Part shown: piece by piece, positions 16,432-25,787 of the stretch
How the letters are laid out: every line of letters begins with the position of its first letter
Numbering within the stretch: the stretch's first letter is position 1
Origin: Microbacterium ginsengiterrae
GTDB taxonomy: Bacteria; Actinomycetota; Actinomycetes; Actinomycetales; Microbacteriaceae
Direction: 5' to 3'
Length of the DNA stretch: 64,000 nucleotides
Assembly: GCF_014205075.1 (NCBI RefSeq)
Contig: NZ_JACHMU010000001.1
Span: forward strand, 1,116,001-1,180,000
Translations under genes and position numbers: made by a program
Notes under the pieces: model-generated
What the model was told of the DNA's origin: nothing
The model's database searches: none
What the model saw: the letters and a program-made list of their open reading frames with translations, nothing else

Positions 16432-17219
16432 GAGTCGCTCGTCAGCGCAGCCCCCGCCTGAGGTCCCATCTGCAGCATCCCGCCGTCCACGGCGACCGTG
16501 CTCCCGGAGATGTACGCCCCGCGTGGCGAGGCGAGGAAGGCGATGAGGGCCGCGACCTCGCGCGCGTCCCCCGGTCGCCCCATCGGGATGCCGGGCCGGT
16601 GGATGCCGTGTGGATCCTTGTCGGCGTGGCCGGTCATGGGTGTCGCGATCTCGCCCGGCGCGACGCTCACCGCGGAGATCCCGTGCGCGCCGAGCTCGAG
16701 GGCGATGTTCTTCATGAGGCCGGTGAGACCGTGCTTCGCGGCGTCGTACGCGCTCGACCCGACCATCGCCTGGTGGGCGTGCACACTCGTCACGGCGATC
16801 AGCCGTCCGCCCCCTCCTGCCGCGACCATGTGCCGCGCCGCGCGCTGCAGGCAGAGGAACGCGCCGGTGAGATTGACGTCGATCACGTGCTGCCACTCAT
16901 CGAGTTCGACGTCGACGAACGGGGTCCGAAGACCCGATCCCGCGTTGTTGACGAAGACGTCAACGCCGCCGAGCTGCTCGATGAGTCCGTCGACGGCATC
17001 GCCGCACGCGGGGATCTCGGCGACGTCGAGCTGCGCGAGCACAGCTCTGGCGCCGTGCTCGCGCACCTCGGCAGCCGTGGCCTCTGCACCCTCCAGGTCT
17101 GAGAGCCACGTGATCCCGACGTCGAAACCGTCCGCCGCCAGGGCGACGGCGGTCGCACGGCCGATCCCGGAATCAGCGCCGGTGACGATCGCCCTTCCTC
17201 CGCGTGCGGCGGCGCTCAC
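16416..17219 (-). CDS. Short-chain dehydrogenase/reductase
   Basis: A 267-aa classical SDR. Seen: cofactor motif TGADSGIGR near the N-terminus, NNAG, the catalytic Ser in VTSVHAH, YDAAK (Tyr and Lys), and the C-terminal SGSTVAVDGGM. Sequence resembles glucose 1-dehydrogenase-type enzymes but the substrate cannot be named. GTG start; AAGGAG 8 nt upstream is formed by the end of the dps gene, whose stop lies 2 bp before, so the two are probably coupled. Confidence 0.9.
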   Translation of the reverse strand: MSAAARGGRAIVTGADSGIGRATAVALAADGFDVGITWLSDLEGAEATAAEVREHGARAVLAQLDVAEIPACGDAVDGLIEQLGGVDVFVNNAGSGLRTPFVDVELDEWQHVIDVNLTGAFLCLQRAARHMVAAGGGGRLIAVTSVHAHQAMVGSSAYDAAKHGLTGLMKNIALELGAHGISAVSVAPGEIATPMTGHADKDPHGIHRPGIPMGRPGDAREVAALIAFLASPRGAYISGSTVAVDGGMLQMGPQAGAALTSDSWRTL

Positions 17220-17221
17220 GA

Positions 17222-17773
17222 TCAGCTCTCCTTGGCGGGCTTGCGGTTCTCCGCGCTCACCATCCACGCGAACTGCTCGAGCTTCTCGATGATCGCGTGC
17301 AGGATGTCCGCGCTGGTCGGGTCCTCCTCGTCGACGGCGTCGTGCACGTCGCGCATCGTTCCGACGGTCGCCTCCAGGCGGATCGTGACCAGATCGACGG
17401 TCTCCTTGGTGTCGATCTCGCCCTGCGGGAACTCCGGCAGCGTCGTGGTGGCGGCCACCGTGTCGCTGCGGCCGTCGGGGACTGCATGCAGCGCACGCAT
17501 GCGCTCCGCGACGGTGTCGCTGAACTCGCGAGCGGCCTCGATGATCTCGTCGAGCTGACGGTGGGTGTCGCGGAAGTTGCGTCCGACGACGTTCCAGTGC
17601 GCCTGCTTGCCCTGCATCGCCAACTCGAGCAGGTCGACGAGAACGGCCTGCAGCTTCTCGCCGAGCTCCTTGGATGCGACGAAGCCCTTCTCGGCATTCT
17701 GCCGTCGGGTCTGTTTCTCTCCCGAGCCGCCTCGTGCCGTCTTGGTCGCCTTCGTGGTGTTCTTCGTAGCCAT
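17222..17773 (-). CDS. dps: Dps-family DNA-binding ferritin-like protein
   Basis: A 183-aa Dps: a basic, lysine-rich N-terminal tail (useful for DNA binding), then the four-helix ferritin-like fold with ferroxidase-site residues in QAHWNVVGRNFRDTHRQLDEIIE. It stores iron and protects DNA against peroxide. Two adjacent ATG codons exist; the second has the better spacing (5 nt) from AGGAGG, the first overlaps the upstream stop as ATGA. Translationally coupled to the TspO-like gene before and the SDR after. Confidence 0.9.
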   Translation of the reverse strand: MATKNTTKATKTARGGSGEKQTRRQNAEKGFVASKELGEKLQAVLVDLLELAMQGKQAHWNVVGRNFRDTHRQLDEIIEAAREFSDTVAERMRALHAVPDGRSDTVAATTTLPEFPQGEIDTKETVDLVTIRLEATVGTMRDVHDAVDEEDPTSADILHAIIEKLEQFAWMVSAENRKPAKES

Positions 17774-18624
17774 CATGACCTCCTGGACACGACGGTATCC
17801 GCCGGTCCTGGCACGCCTGCAGGGGCTTGACTTCTCTCAGCGCGCGTGCGAATTCGGAACCGCACGGCCGACACGCAGATCACGAGCGCGGCGAGCAGGA
17901 TCGCCGTCGTGGCGACGACGGGTGCCGACGGGTCGTCTGCCCATCGCCCGGAGGCGATCCAGACCAGTCCCCACGCTGTCGCCAGCCCTGGTGCCCATCG
18001 GCCACCGCGCCAGGCGGTGAACACCGCGATGCCTCCGGCGCCGATGAGGCTGACCGTGCCCGGCACGCCAGGCGCCTGCGTCCAGGCCGCGACCCCGACG
18101 GCGGCCAGCCATGCCGCGAGGTTGGCCGCCGCGGCGACCGTGACCCATCCCAGGTACAGGCCGATCACGCCGTCGATGAGGACGATCTCGGCGACTGTGC
18201 CCCGCCTCGGACGACGGCACGCCCGCACGAACGTCATGAGCAGCACGCCGAGCAGGATGAGGATGATGACGAAGGACTCGGCGATGCGCCAGGCCAGCAC
18301 GCACATGATCCACACGGCGTTGAGGAGCGCGGACGCCGCGACGCCGTAGCCGACCGCACGATGGCGGGGTTTCGCCGCCTGCCCCGGCGCCAGTTGCCAG
18401 AGCGCATAGAGCACGAGCCCCGCGTAGATCACCGTCCAGATCGCGAAGGCGATGCCGGAGGGAGCCAGTACCGTGGCGTCTGCGGCGAACGCGCCCCCGG
18501 CGGCATCCGCCACACCGGCGCCGCCGAGGAGTCCTGAGCCGAAGAGCGCGGCGATGACTGACCCGGCGACCGTCAGCGCGACGACGATCCGACGGACACG
18601 ATCAGACTTCTCCGCCTGGAGCAT
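17773..18624 (-). CDS. TspO/MBR-like (tryptophan-rich sensory) membrane protein
   Basis: A 283-aa integral membrane protein with about 7 hydrophobic segments. PSGIAFAIWTVIYAGLVLYALWQ resembles the Trp-rich TspO motif (WxxIYxxL), but the protein is about twice the length of a plain TspO and is not proven to bind tetrapyrroles. Start chosen at MLQAEKSDRVRR, just before the first membrane segment; no strong ribosome site is visible. Its stop overlaps the dps start. Confidence 0.6.
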   Translation of the reverse strand: MLQAEKSDRVRRIVVALTVAGSVIAALFGSGLLGGAGVADAAGGAFAADATVLAPSGIAFAIWTVIYAGLVLYALWQLAPGQAAKPRHRAVGYGVAASALLNAVWIMCVLAWRIAESFVIILILLGVLLMTFVRACRRPRRGTVAEIVLIDGVIGLYLGWVTVAAAANLAAWLAAVGVAAWTQAPGVPGTVSLIGAGGIAVFTAWRGGRWAPGLATAWGLVWIASGRWADDPSAPVVATTAILLAALVICVSAVRFRIRTRAERSQAPAGVPGPADTVVSRRS

Positions 18625-18726
18625 GGCCCCACGATAGAGGCGTCGGCGCTGTGGTGCCCGGCCCCGCACGGCGTGGCGCGCAGCTCGGAGCCGCGGCCTG
18701 TCAGTGCGTCGCGGGCCGGCGCATCC

Positions 18727-20007
18727 TCACTCGGCGGGCGGAGCGGCGCAGGTGGTCAGGCCCTCGATGGCGTCGTGGTACTGCTCCGCGGTGAAGGGCA
18801 GTCCGAACTCGGGGGCGGTCTGACCGCTCGCCGCCGGTGCCTTGGAGGCGATGGCGGCGAGTTCGAACGCGAGATCGCCTGCGACGCTCCCTCCGGCGGT
18901 GGAGTTGTTGAGGACGACCGCGACGGTGAAGCCCGTCTCCGGATCCGCATACGCCCCCGTCGCATAGCCGGGCGTCCACCCGTGCTGACCGACGAGGGGT
19001 CCGACGAGGTACGCCCCGCCCGTCGCCTGATACCAGGAGGGCGCATCCTTGTACGCGGGCAGAGGGGTGGCGAACTGATCCGGCTCCGCGTCATCCGCGC
19101 GCAGCCCCTGGCGTGCAGCGGCCTGCACGAAGCGGCCGAGCTCGTCGATCGTCGAGACCACGCCGGAGTCCGTGAAGCCCGTGCTGGAGGACAGCGTCGT
19201 GATGTCGACGGGGGCGGTGCAGTCATACCCGCCCTCGACCGGGTTGAGGTAGTTCCCGCTGAGCGAGTTGTCGCCGGGCGTCGCCCCGGCCGGGCGGGGA
19301 AGGTTCGTCACCGTGAGGTCGAGGGGGCGGGAGATGTAGCGGGCGATGAGCTCGGATGCGCTCATCCCGGACGCGCGCTCCAGTGCCAGACCCAGCAGCA
19401 GGTACGACGCGTCAGAGTTGCGGTACGTCGTGCCGGGCTCCGACAGCCCCTTTCCGAGCCCGAAGGAGGCCATCTCGAGCGGCGCCCACACACGCTCGGG
19501 GGTGGTGAGCCATGCACCGCGCACCGCCGGCTCCGACGAACCGATCCCCGCCGTGCCGTTGCACAGGTCCAGGAGCGTGACGTCCTTCAACTGCGCGACG
19601 CCGGACACGTAGTCGGGGACGGCGCCGTCCAGCTCGACGATGTCCTCATCCGCGAGCGCGTACAGCACGTCGCAGGTCATCAGACGGGTGACATCACCGA
19701 TGCGGAAGGACATGTCGGAGGTCACGGCGGTCTCGTCCTCGACCGACTGCGTCCCGAGACCGGCGACCCAGGTGCCACTCCAGGGCACCCAGACGCCGAC
19801 GATCGCACCGGTCGCACCGGTCTTGGCCATCGCATGCTCGACGGCACCCTGCAACTGTGTCGTGGTCTCCTCGGCGAGAGCCTGATCCACCTGGTCCGGA
19901 GCGGTGTACGAGAACGACTCCTCCGCGGAGCATCCGGTCAACACGAGTGTGAGCGCGACGGCTCCCGCGGCGGCGGCGCGCACGCGGCGCCACGAAACAA
20001 GGTGCAT
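18727..20007 (-). CDS. Class C beta-lactamase-fold lipoprotein lacking the SxxK motif
   Basis: A 426-aa exported lipoprotein: signal peptide with lipobox LTGC, then a serine-hydrolase (beta-lactamase/DD-peptidase-like) domain. The usual FRIGSVTK reads FRIGDVTR (about residue 101), so both the nucleophilic Ser and the Lys are replaced. The second motif remains as YRN (GTTYRNSDASYLLLG) and the third as HGWTPG. The fold should therefore be kept without normal catalysis, suggesting a binding or regulatory role. Monocistronic; no strong ribosome site. Confidence 0.82.
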   Translation of the reverse strand: MHLVSWRRVRAAAAGAVALTLVLTGCSAEESFSYTAPDQVDQALAEETTTQLQGAVEHAMAKTGATGAIVGVWVPWSGTWVAGLGTQSVEDETAVTSDMSFRIGDVTRLMTCDVLYALADEDIVELDGAVPDYVSGVAQLKDVTLLDLCNGTAGIGSSEPAVRGAWLTTPERVWAPLEMASFGLGKGLSEPGTTYRNSDASYLLLGLALERASGMSASELIARYISRPLDLTVTNLPRPAGATPGDNSLSGNYLNPVEGGYDCTAPVDITTLSSSTGFTDSGVVSTIDELGRFVQAAARQGLRADDAEPDQFATPLPAYKDAPSWYQATGGAYLVGPLVGQHGWTPGYATGAYADPETGFTVAVVLNNSTAGGSVAGDLAFELAAIASKAPAASGQTAPEFGLPFTAEQYHDAIEGLTTCAAPPAE

Positions 20008-20105
20008 GAAGGAGACCCCCGAGGTGAATTGTCTCCCTGATTCTAGGGTGCATCCCAGGAAAGACCCTGTGCTGCGTCCGCCTTCGACGGACGTACAGTG
20101 ATGTC

Positions 20106-20420
20106 ATGTCTCACATCTTCGACAGCGACGTGGTCGCGGCGATCCTGCGCCACATGAACGGCGACCACGCCGACGACAACCTCCTCATCGGGCGGGCGTT
20201 CGCGTCGGAGTCCGACCTTCCGATCACGCACGCGGTGATGACCGACCTGGACGGCGACGGCGGCGTCTGGCAGATCACTCGGGCCGGCGTTCCGGAGGAG
20301 CTCCGCGTACCGTGGCCCGGTGGCCCCATCGACGACCGCCCTGCGGTGCGCCGAGAGGTCGTCGCGGTGTACGACGCCGCATGCGCGAAGCTCGGCGTCG
20401 CACCGCGCCCGCACTCCTGA
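20106..20420 (+). CDS. DUF2470 domain protein
   Basis: A 104-aa protein with the DUF2470 signature ILRHMNGDHADDNLLI (residues 13-28). This domain usually forms the C-terminal part of HugZ-type heme-degrading proteins; here it stands alone, 58 bp before a canonical heme oxygenase gene. A role in heme handling follows from that context. TACAGT ends 6 nt before the ATG, so the transcript is probably leaderless. Confidence 0.8.
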   Translation: MSHIFDSDVVAAILRHMNGDHADDNLLIGRAFASESDLPITHAVMTDLDGDGGVWQITRAGVPEELRVPWPGGPIDDRPAVRREVVAVYDAACAKLGVAPRPHS

Positions 20421-20451
20421 ACCGAGACCCGGTCACCGGGGCTTCCGGTCG

Positions 20452-20472
20452 AAGTTAGGTCCGCCTTACACT
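20452..20472 (+). promoter_or_regulatory. Promoter of the heme oxygenase gene with candidate iron box
   Basis: GTTAGGT at 20454-20460 is followed by CCGCCTTAC, a loose match to the DtxR/IdeR box (TTAGGT half-site with a degenerate partner). TACACT at 20467-20472 would be the -10 box, 6 nt before the ATG. Iron repression is an inference; the second half-site is poor. Confidence 0.4.
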
Positions 20473-20478
20473 GGTGCC

Positions 20479-21126
20479 ATGCCCGAACCCCTGACCTTCT
20501 CCGACGCACTGCGCGAGCGTTCGTCGAGCTCGCACTCGCGCAGCGAGCACGCCGGTTTCATGGCGGACCTCCTCAAGGGTGACGGTTCGCGCGACGACTA
20601 CATCTCGCTCGTCGCCCAGCACTACTTCATCTACGAGGCACTCGAGTCCGCCGCCGAGCGCATGCGGCAGGATCCGGTGGCGGCCGTCTTCCTCAGCGAC
20701 AAGCTCACGCGGCTCCCCGCGCTGGAGGCCGACCTCGCCTTCCTGCTCGGTCCCCGCTGGCGCGATGTCATCGCTCCCCTGCCGACGACAGAACGCTATG
20801 TGGCCCGCATCCGAGAGGTCGGGGCGTCCTGGCCCGGCGGCTACATCGCGCACCACTACACCCGCTATCTCGGCGATCTCTCCGGCGGCATCTTCATCGG
20901 TCGCGTGATGCAGCGCCGCTTCGGATTCGAGACGAACGGGATCGGGTTCTACCTGTTCGACGACATCGCCGACCCGTCGGCGTTCAAGGATGTCTATCGG
21001 GAGCAGCTGGATGCCGCGCCGTGGGACGACGCGGAGCGGGAGCGCGTCATCGACGAGGTGCTGCGCGCGTACCGTTACAACACCGAGCTTTTCGAGGACC
21101 TCGCCCGCGCCCGTATCGCGGCGTGA
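20479..21126 (+). CDS. hmuO: Heme oxygenase (biliverdin-producing)
   Basis: A 215-aa protein, the same length as corynebacterial HmuO. It cleaves heme to biliverdin, CO and iron in the cytoplasm. Seen: the proximal-helix histidine in SSHSRSEHAGFMADLL (residues ~13-28) and the distal-helix LGDLSGG. Start chosen at MPEPLTF, preceded by TACACT 6 nt upstream (leaderless). With the DUF2470 gene it forms a small heme-iron unit. No heme transporter is in the window. Confidence 0.93.
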   Translation: MPEPLTFSDALRERSSSSHSRSEHAGFMADLLKGDGSRDDYISLVAQHYFIYEALESAAERMRQDPVAAVFLSDKLTRLPALEADLAFLLGPRWRDVIAPLPTTERYVARIREVGASWPGGYIAHHYTRYLGDLSGGIFIGRVMQRRFGFETNGIGFYLFDDIADPSAFKDVYREQLDAAPWDDAERERVIDEVLRAYRYNTELFEDLARARIAA

Positions 21127-21138
21127 CCCCGCCCGACC

Positions 21139-22539
21139 TCAGCCGCCGGCGACCTCCGGCGTGGACGAGTGGCGCGCCTCCCATGCCTCGCGCATGAACC
21201 GCCGGACGTCCTGGTCGACCCTGATGTCGCTCGGACGCAGCGGCCGCGAGAGGTACAGGCCGTCCAGAGAGGTCAGTCGCGACAACGCGACGTAGGTCTG
21301 TCCGGGCGCGAACGCGCCGCTGCCGAGGTCGACGATCGCCCTGTCGTAGGTCTTGCCCTGGGACTTGTGGATCGTGACCGCCCACGCGAGACGGAGGGGG
21401 AACTGGGTGAACTCGGCGATGACATCGCGGCTCAGCGTCTTCGAGTTCGCGTCGTACGAGTAGCGGAACCTCTCCCAGACGGCCGGCTCGACATCGACGT
21501 CCTCGCCGTCGATCTCCACGCGGACCGATCCGCCGAGGATCCTCTTCACCGTGCCGATGGTGCCGTTGACCCAGCGGGGCGGTTCGCCCGTCATGGAGAC
21601 GTCGTTGCGCAGGAACATGACCTGCGCGCCGACCTTGAGCTTCAGGTCGGCATCCGCGGGGTAGTTCCCCTCGCCTCGCCCGAAGTCGCCGTTGATCTCG
21701 GCTCTGGCCGTCTGCTCCTTGCCGGGGAGCGCCGCGAGGTGGCGTCGGTTGATGTTGTTGACGATGTCGTTGCGAGTGGCGAGCGTGATGATCGGGATCT
21801 CACCCGGTTCGGGATCGGGCGGCGTTCGGGTGCCCTGCCTGTTGAGGACCTCGGCGATCTCGGCCGTCACCCGCCCGTACCGCACGGCGTTGAGCATCGC
21901 CTTGAAGCCGTCGTCGGACTGGCGATGGATCTGCACGAGCTCGCGCACGTGCAGGGGTGCGCCGTGTCGGCCGAGATCCATGAGGCCGTCCGCCTCCCCC
22001 ATGGTGGCACCGGCCCACACCTTCGCGTCGAAGAACCAGAAGGAACGGTAGTGATCCTGCACGTATCGCAGCTCGTCGCCGCGCGGTGGCACCGGAGCGA
22101 GCTGATACGGGTCGCCGAACATGACGATCTGCACGCCGCCGAACGGTTCCGCCCGACGGCCGCGCGCCTGACGCAGCGCACGATCCATGCCGTCCATGAG
22201 GTCCGCGTTCACCATCGAGACCTCGTCGATCACCAGGGTGTCGATGGCGTTGAGGATGCGGCGGGTGGCATCGTTCTGCTCGATCTCGCTCTCGGCGATG
22301 AGACCGATCGGGAGGCGGAAGAGCGAGTGGATCGTCTGGCCCTCGACGTTGAGCGCGGCGACCCCGGTGGGGGCGCAGATGGCGATCTGCTTCTTCGTGT
22401 TCCAGGCGAAGTACTGCAGGAGCGTGGACTTCCCCGTCCCGGCGCGGCCGGTGATGAACACGTGCTCACTGGTGTCCTCGATCAGCCGGAACAGCTGCTG
22501 CTGTTCGTCGGAGAGGGCGGGAAAGGACACGACATTCAT
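21139..22539 (-). CDS. Pif1/RecD-like superfamily 1 helicase
   Basis: A 466-aa ATPase. Walker A FITGRAGTGKSTLL, Walker B LVIDEVSMV, motif III GDPYQLAPV, and a C-terminal UvrD_C_2-type segment WAVTIHKSQGKTYDRAIVDLG followed by YVALSRL. These fit Pif1-like 5'-3' DNA helicases. Start placed at MNVVSFPALSDEQQ; longer in-frame starts would run into the divergent gene at 22616. Converges on the heme oxygenase gene with a 12-bp gap. Confidence 0.85.
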   Translation of the reverse strand: MNVVSFPALSDEQQQLFRLIEDTSEHVFITGRAGTGKSTLLQYFAWNTKKQIAICAPTGVAALNVEGQTIHSLFRLPIGLIAESEIEQNDATRRILNAIDTLVIDEVSMVNADLMDGMDRALRQARGRRAEPFGGVQIVMFGDPYQLAPVPPRGDELRYVQDHYRSFWFFDAKVWAGATMGEADGLMDLGRHGAPLHVRELVQIHRQSDDGFKAMLNAVRYGRVTAEIAEVLNRQGTRTPPDPEPGEIPIITLATRNDIVNNINRRHLAALPGKEQTARAEINGDFGRGEGNYPADADLKLKVGAQVMFLRNDVSMTGEPPRWVNGTIGTVKRILGGSVRVEIDGEDVDVEPAVWERFRYSYDANSKTLSRDVIAEFTQFPLRLAWAVTIHKSQGKTYDRAIVDLGSGAFAPGQTYVALSRLTSLDGLYLSRPLRPSDIRVDQDVRRFMREAWEARHSSTPEVAGG

Positions 22540-22615
22540 GGTACGTCGGGACGGGTATGTCGCGCGGCCGGGCGCGCTCGGCACTGTCACAGCCCGCGCT
22601 CCTAGACTTGCGCGC

Positions 22616-23671
22616 ATGAAGCAGCCCTCGACGACGCGTGCGCGCCGGCGATTGCGATTCGACCTGACCGCGCTCGCGGTCGTCGGGGTTCTTCTGATCG
22701 GCGCGCTCGGTGCGAGCGTTTCCGTCCTGTACACGGAGTTCTACGGGCCCTCCGCGTTCGTCACCCGCTACCTCGACCTCCTCGCCACCGGCCGCGCCGC
22801 GGATGCGCTGCACGTCCCCGGTGTGTCGATCGACCGCACGGTCCTCGAAGAGTCCGACATCGACGAGACCGCGTCGGAGGCGCTGCTGCGCGAGGCGGCC
22901 CTCGCCCCGCTGACCGAGATCGACGTCGTCTCGGAGGAGGCCGACGGCGAGATCTTCTCGGTGACCGTCGCATATCTCGCCGGCGGCCATCGAGGATCGA
23001 CGACCTTCCAGGTGCAGCAGGACGGATGGGCCGGGGTCACACCGAACTGGCGCTTCGCGCAGTCTCCGCTCGCCGCCGTCTCGCTCAGCGTGCTCGGCGC
23101 AGACCGCTTCGCCGTGAACGGCTTCGAGGTCCACCGCGCCCAGGTGTCGGCGGCAGGAGTGGCCGCCGAAGGAGCGGACCCGCTGCCGATGCTCGTGTTC
23201 ACCCCCGGGCTGTACTCGGTGACGGTCGACACGGCGATCGCCACCTCCCCCGGGGTCAGCGTCCTGGCCGACTCCCCGCTCGCGCAGACGTCGGTCGAAC
23301 TGCAGACCGAACCGACGGAGGAGTTCGTCTCGGTCGTGCAGACCCGCGTCGAGGAGTTCCTCACGGAGTGCACGACGCAGCAGGTGCTGCAGCCCACCGC
23401 GTGCCCGTTCGGCCTCGAGGTCCGCAACCGCATCCTCGACCCGCCCGTGTGGTCGATCTCCCAGCAGCCCGAGGTGACGGTCCACCCGGACGGCGCGCAG
23501 TGGAAGATCCCGCCGACCGAGGCCGTCGCCCACATCGAGGTCGACATCCGCTCGCTGTTCGACGGATCGGTCGAACACGTCTCGGAGGACGTGCCGTTCC
23601 GTGTGGACGGCACGATCACGATCCTCCCGGACGGCTCGGCATCGATCCGCGTCGGCAGCCCCGGCGCCTGA
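22616..23671 (+). CDS. Membrane-anchored protein of unknown function
   Basis: A 351-aa protein with a basic N-terminus, one membrane segment (about residues 18-40, TALAVVGVLLIGALGASV) and a large, probably extracytoplasmic part in which beta-rich repeats (FSVTVAYLAGG; FEVHRAQV) are visible. I do not recognise a family. TAGACT lies 7 nt before the ATG, so it is probably leaderless. Tail-to-tail with the CopD-CtaG gene (1-bp gap). Confidence 0.75.
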   Translation: MKQPSTTRARRRLRFDLTALAVVGVLLIGALGASVSVLYTEFYGPSAFVTRYLDLLATGRAADALHVPGVSIDRTVLEESDIDETASEALLREAALAPLTEIDVVSEEADGEIFSVTVAYLAGGHRGSTTFQVQQDGWAGVTPNWRFAQSPLAAVSLSVLGADRFAVNGFEVHRAQVSAAGVAAEGADPLPMLVFTPGLYSVTVDTAIATSPGVSVLADSPLAQTSVELQTEPTEEFVSVVQTRVEEFLTECTTQQVLQPTACPFGLEVRNRILDPPVWSISQQPEVTVHPDGAQWKIPPTEAVAHIEVDIRSLFDGSVEHVSEDVPFRVDGTITILPDGSASIRVGSPGA

Positions 23672-23672
23672 C

Positions 23673-25697
23673 TCAGCGGCCGCGTGCCGCCTCTCGTTCG
23701 TCCTTCTCGGCGAGCGCCGCGAGCCTGGCGTTGTACTCGTCGAGTTCCGCATCCCCCGTGCGGTCGGCATGCCGGTCCCGGCGCCGCTGCACCTTGGTGT
23801 CGTCGCGGCTCCACTGGATGGCCACGGTGACCGCGAGGATGAGAGTCGGGATCTCTCCGACCGACCAGGCCACACCTCCGCCGATGTACTGGTCCTCGAG
23901 CGGCGTCGGGCCCCACGTGCGCCCCATGGAGCCGAACCACTCCGCGACCATGAGCCCCTCCTGCATCATGATCGCCATACCGAAGAACGCGTGGATGGCC
24001 ATCACGGCGATGAGGGTGATCAGACGCCCGGGGTACGGCAGCCGGTACGGCACCGGGTCGACCCCCACCAGGCTCATCACGAACAGGTAGCCCGAGATGA
24101 GGAAGTGGATGATCATCCACTCGTGGCCGAGGTGCTCGTACATCGACCACCGGACGAGGTCGGTGAAGTAGAACGCCCACAGCGAGCCGACGAAGATCCC
24201 GGCGGCGACGAACGGATGGGTCACGACGCGGGAGAACGGCGAGTGGACGGCCCACATGATCCATTCGCGCCCGCCGCGGGTGCCGTCGTCGCGCTTGTGG
24301 ATGCTGCGAAGCGCGAGCGTGATCGGCGCGCCGGACACCAGCAGCAGCGGGATGGCCATCGAGAGCATCATGTGGCCGAGCATGTGCACGCTGAACAGGT
24401 AGTCCTGGTAGAGGTTCAGCGGACCGCAGGTCACCCAGAACAGCAGCACCAGTCCCAGCATCCAGAACACGGTGCGGTGGATCGGCCAGCGGTCGCCCCG
24501 GCGGTGGAGCCGCCACACGCCCGCGGCGTAGAAGAACACCCCGAGGGCCGCCGCGAGCGCCCAGAGGATGTCGATGTCCCAGCCGGTGAACCACTTGTCG
24601 AGGGTGAACTCGGGGGGCAGCGGCGAGCGGGTGAGGATCTCGGCCGGGGTCTGCCTCACCGCTGCCGTCTCACCCGTCGGGGGTGGTGTGCGGGCGAGGG
24701 CGGCGGCCGCACCGGAGGCGAGGCCCATCAGCGCGACCTCGCACAGCACGAGCATCCAGAACCAGCGCGAAGCGCGCTCCCCCGCGAGACGGGGGATGAG
24801 GCGTGCGCGATACCAGGCTCCGAGCAGTCCCATCCCGGTCAGCAGGACGGCCTTGGCGATGATGATCAGGCCGTAGGGCGACCACAGCCCCTCCCAGCTT
24901 CCGAGCCCGACCGTGGACCGGACGACGCCGGAGACGGCGACGACGAAGAACGCGGCGATCGCCAGCGTCGAGTACCGGCGCACGAGCGCCTGCGCGTCGA
25001 CGCCCTTCGTGAGGTGGAGGACGACGAGCAGGATGAGGCCGCCGAGCCAGACGGCCGCGCCGATGGTGTGCAGCAGGATCGAGTTCACGGCGATGACGTG
25101 CCCCGACAGTTCCCCGGAGTGTCCCTGCTGCGCCATCGGCAGGAGTGCGGCGATCGCGATGATCGCCGTGATGAGCGTGGGCGTCCAGCTGCGCCAGGCG
25201 AACGCGAGGATCGTGACGACCGCGCCCATGATCGTCGTGATGAGCCACGCCTGCCCGAGCGGCAGGGCGAGCAGGAAGCGGCCGAGGTCCTCGCCGAACT
25301 GCCGTCCGAGGCTGAGCTCGGGCGTGAAGGCCCCGAGGAAGGTGAGGAATCCCGTGGTGGCGGACGAGATCGTGAACACGGCCGCTCCGATGGATGCCGT
25401 GTCCATCGCCGTCTCGAACGGCCTGGTCCCGGCGCGGAGGGCGAACAGCGCCAGCACCATGGGTCCGATCATCACCGCGGCGCTGAGGTTGTTCACGAGG
25501 CGCGCGATCGGCAGGCCCCAGCGGATGGCGTCACCCGGGTCCCCGATGAGCAGCGGTGCGGCGCCGCCGCCGAACACGAGGCCGACGACCACGGCGATCG
25601 CTGCGGTCACGACGAGGATGAGAAGACCGGCGGCACGGTACGACGATGCAGGCATGGTGCCTTGACTGGTCGCACGCGCGGTGCCGGAGGAGCTCAC
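23673..25697 (-). CDS. CopD - CtaG fusion membrane protein
   Basis: A 674-aa polytopic protein with about 15-16 membrane segments. The first half (to ~residue 330) is a CopD-type copper-resistance/uptake domain (LLHTIGAAVWLGGLI, HLTKGVDAQALVRRYSTLA). The second half (from ~390) is a cytochrome c oxidase assembly CtaG (caa3-type) domain (NLYQDYLFSVHMLGHMMLSMAIPLLLVSGAP). It likely moves or delivers copper for oxidase assembly. GTG start with TAGGCT 6 nt upstream (leaderless); the Met at residue 15 is an alternative. Confidence 0.88.
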   Translation of the reverse strand: MSSSGTARATSQGTMPASSYRAAGLLILVVTAAIAVVVGLVFGGGAAPLLIGDPGDAIRWGLPIARLVNNLSAAVMIGPMVLALFALRAGTRPFETAMDTASIGAAVFTISSATTGFLTFLGAFTPELSLGRQFGEDLGRFLLALPLGQAWLITTIMGAVVTILAFAWRSWTPTLITAIIAIAALLPMAQQGHSGELSGHVIAVNSILLHTIGAAVWLGGLILLVVLHLTKGVDAQALVRRYSTLAIAAFFVVAVSGVVRSTVGLGSWEGLWSPYGLIIIAKAVLLTGMGLLGAWYRARLIPRLAGERASRWFWMLVLCEVALMGLASGAAAALARTPPPTGETAAVRQTPAEILTRSPLPPEFTLDKWFTGWDIDILWALAAALGVFFYAAGVWRLHRRGDRWPIHRTVFWMLGLVLLFWVTCGPLNLYQDYLFSVHMLGHMMLSMAIPLLLVSGAPITLALRSIHKRDDGTRGGREWIMWAVHSPFSRVVTHPFVAAGIFVGSLWAFYFTDLVRWSMYEHLGHEWMIIHFLISGYLFVMSLVGVDPVPYRLPYPGRLITLIAVMAIHAFFGMAIMMQEGLMVAEWFGSMGRTWGPTPLEDQYIGGGVAWSVGEIPTLILAVTVAIQWSRDDTKVQRRRDRHADRTGDAELDEYNARLAALAEKDEREAARGR

Positions 25698-25747
25698 CCC
25701 TCAAGCCTAAGCTCGTGCAGCCTGGGTGATCGCCGCCGGGGACGCAG

Positions 25748-25775
25748 AAAGGCCGCCCCTGACGGGACGGCCTTT
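25748..25775 (-). terminator. Intrinsic terminator of hup
   Basis: AAAGGCCG and CGGCCTTT pair perfectly, with CCC/GGG continuing the stem, giving a hairpin 12 bp after the hup stop codon and a short T-run on the minus strand. Confidence 0.85.
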
Positions 25776-25787
25776 CCAGGAGCGGTC

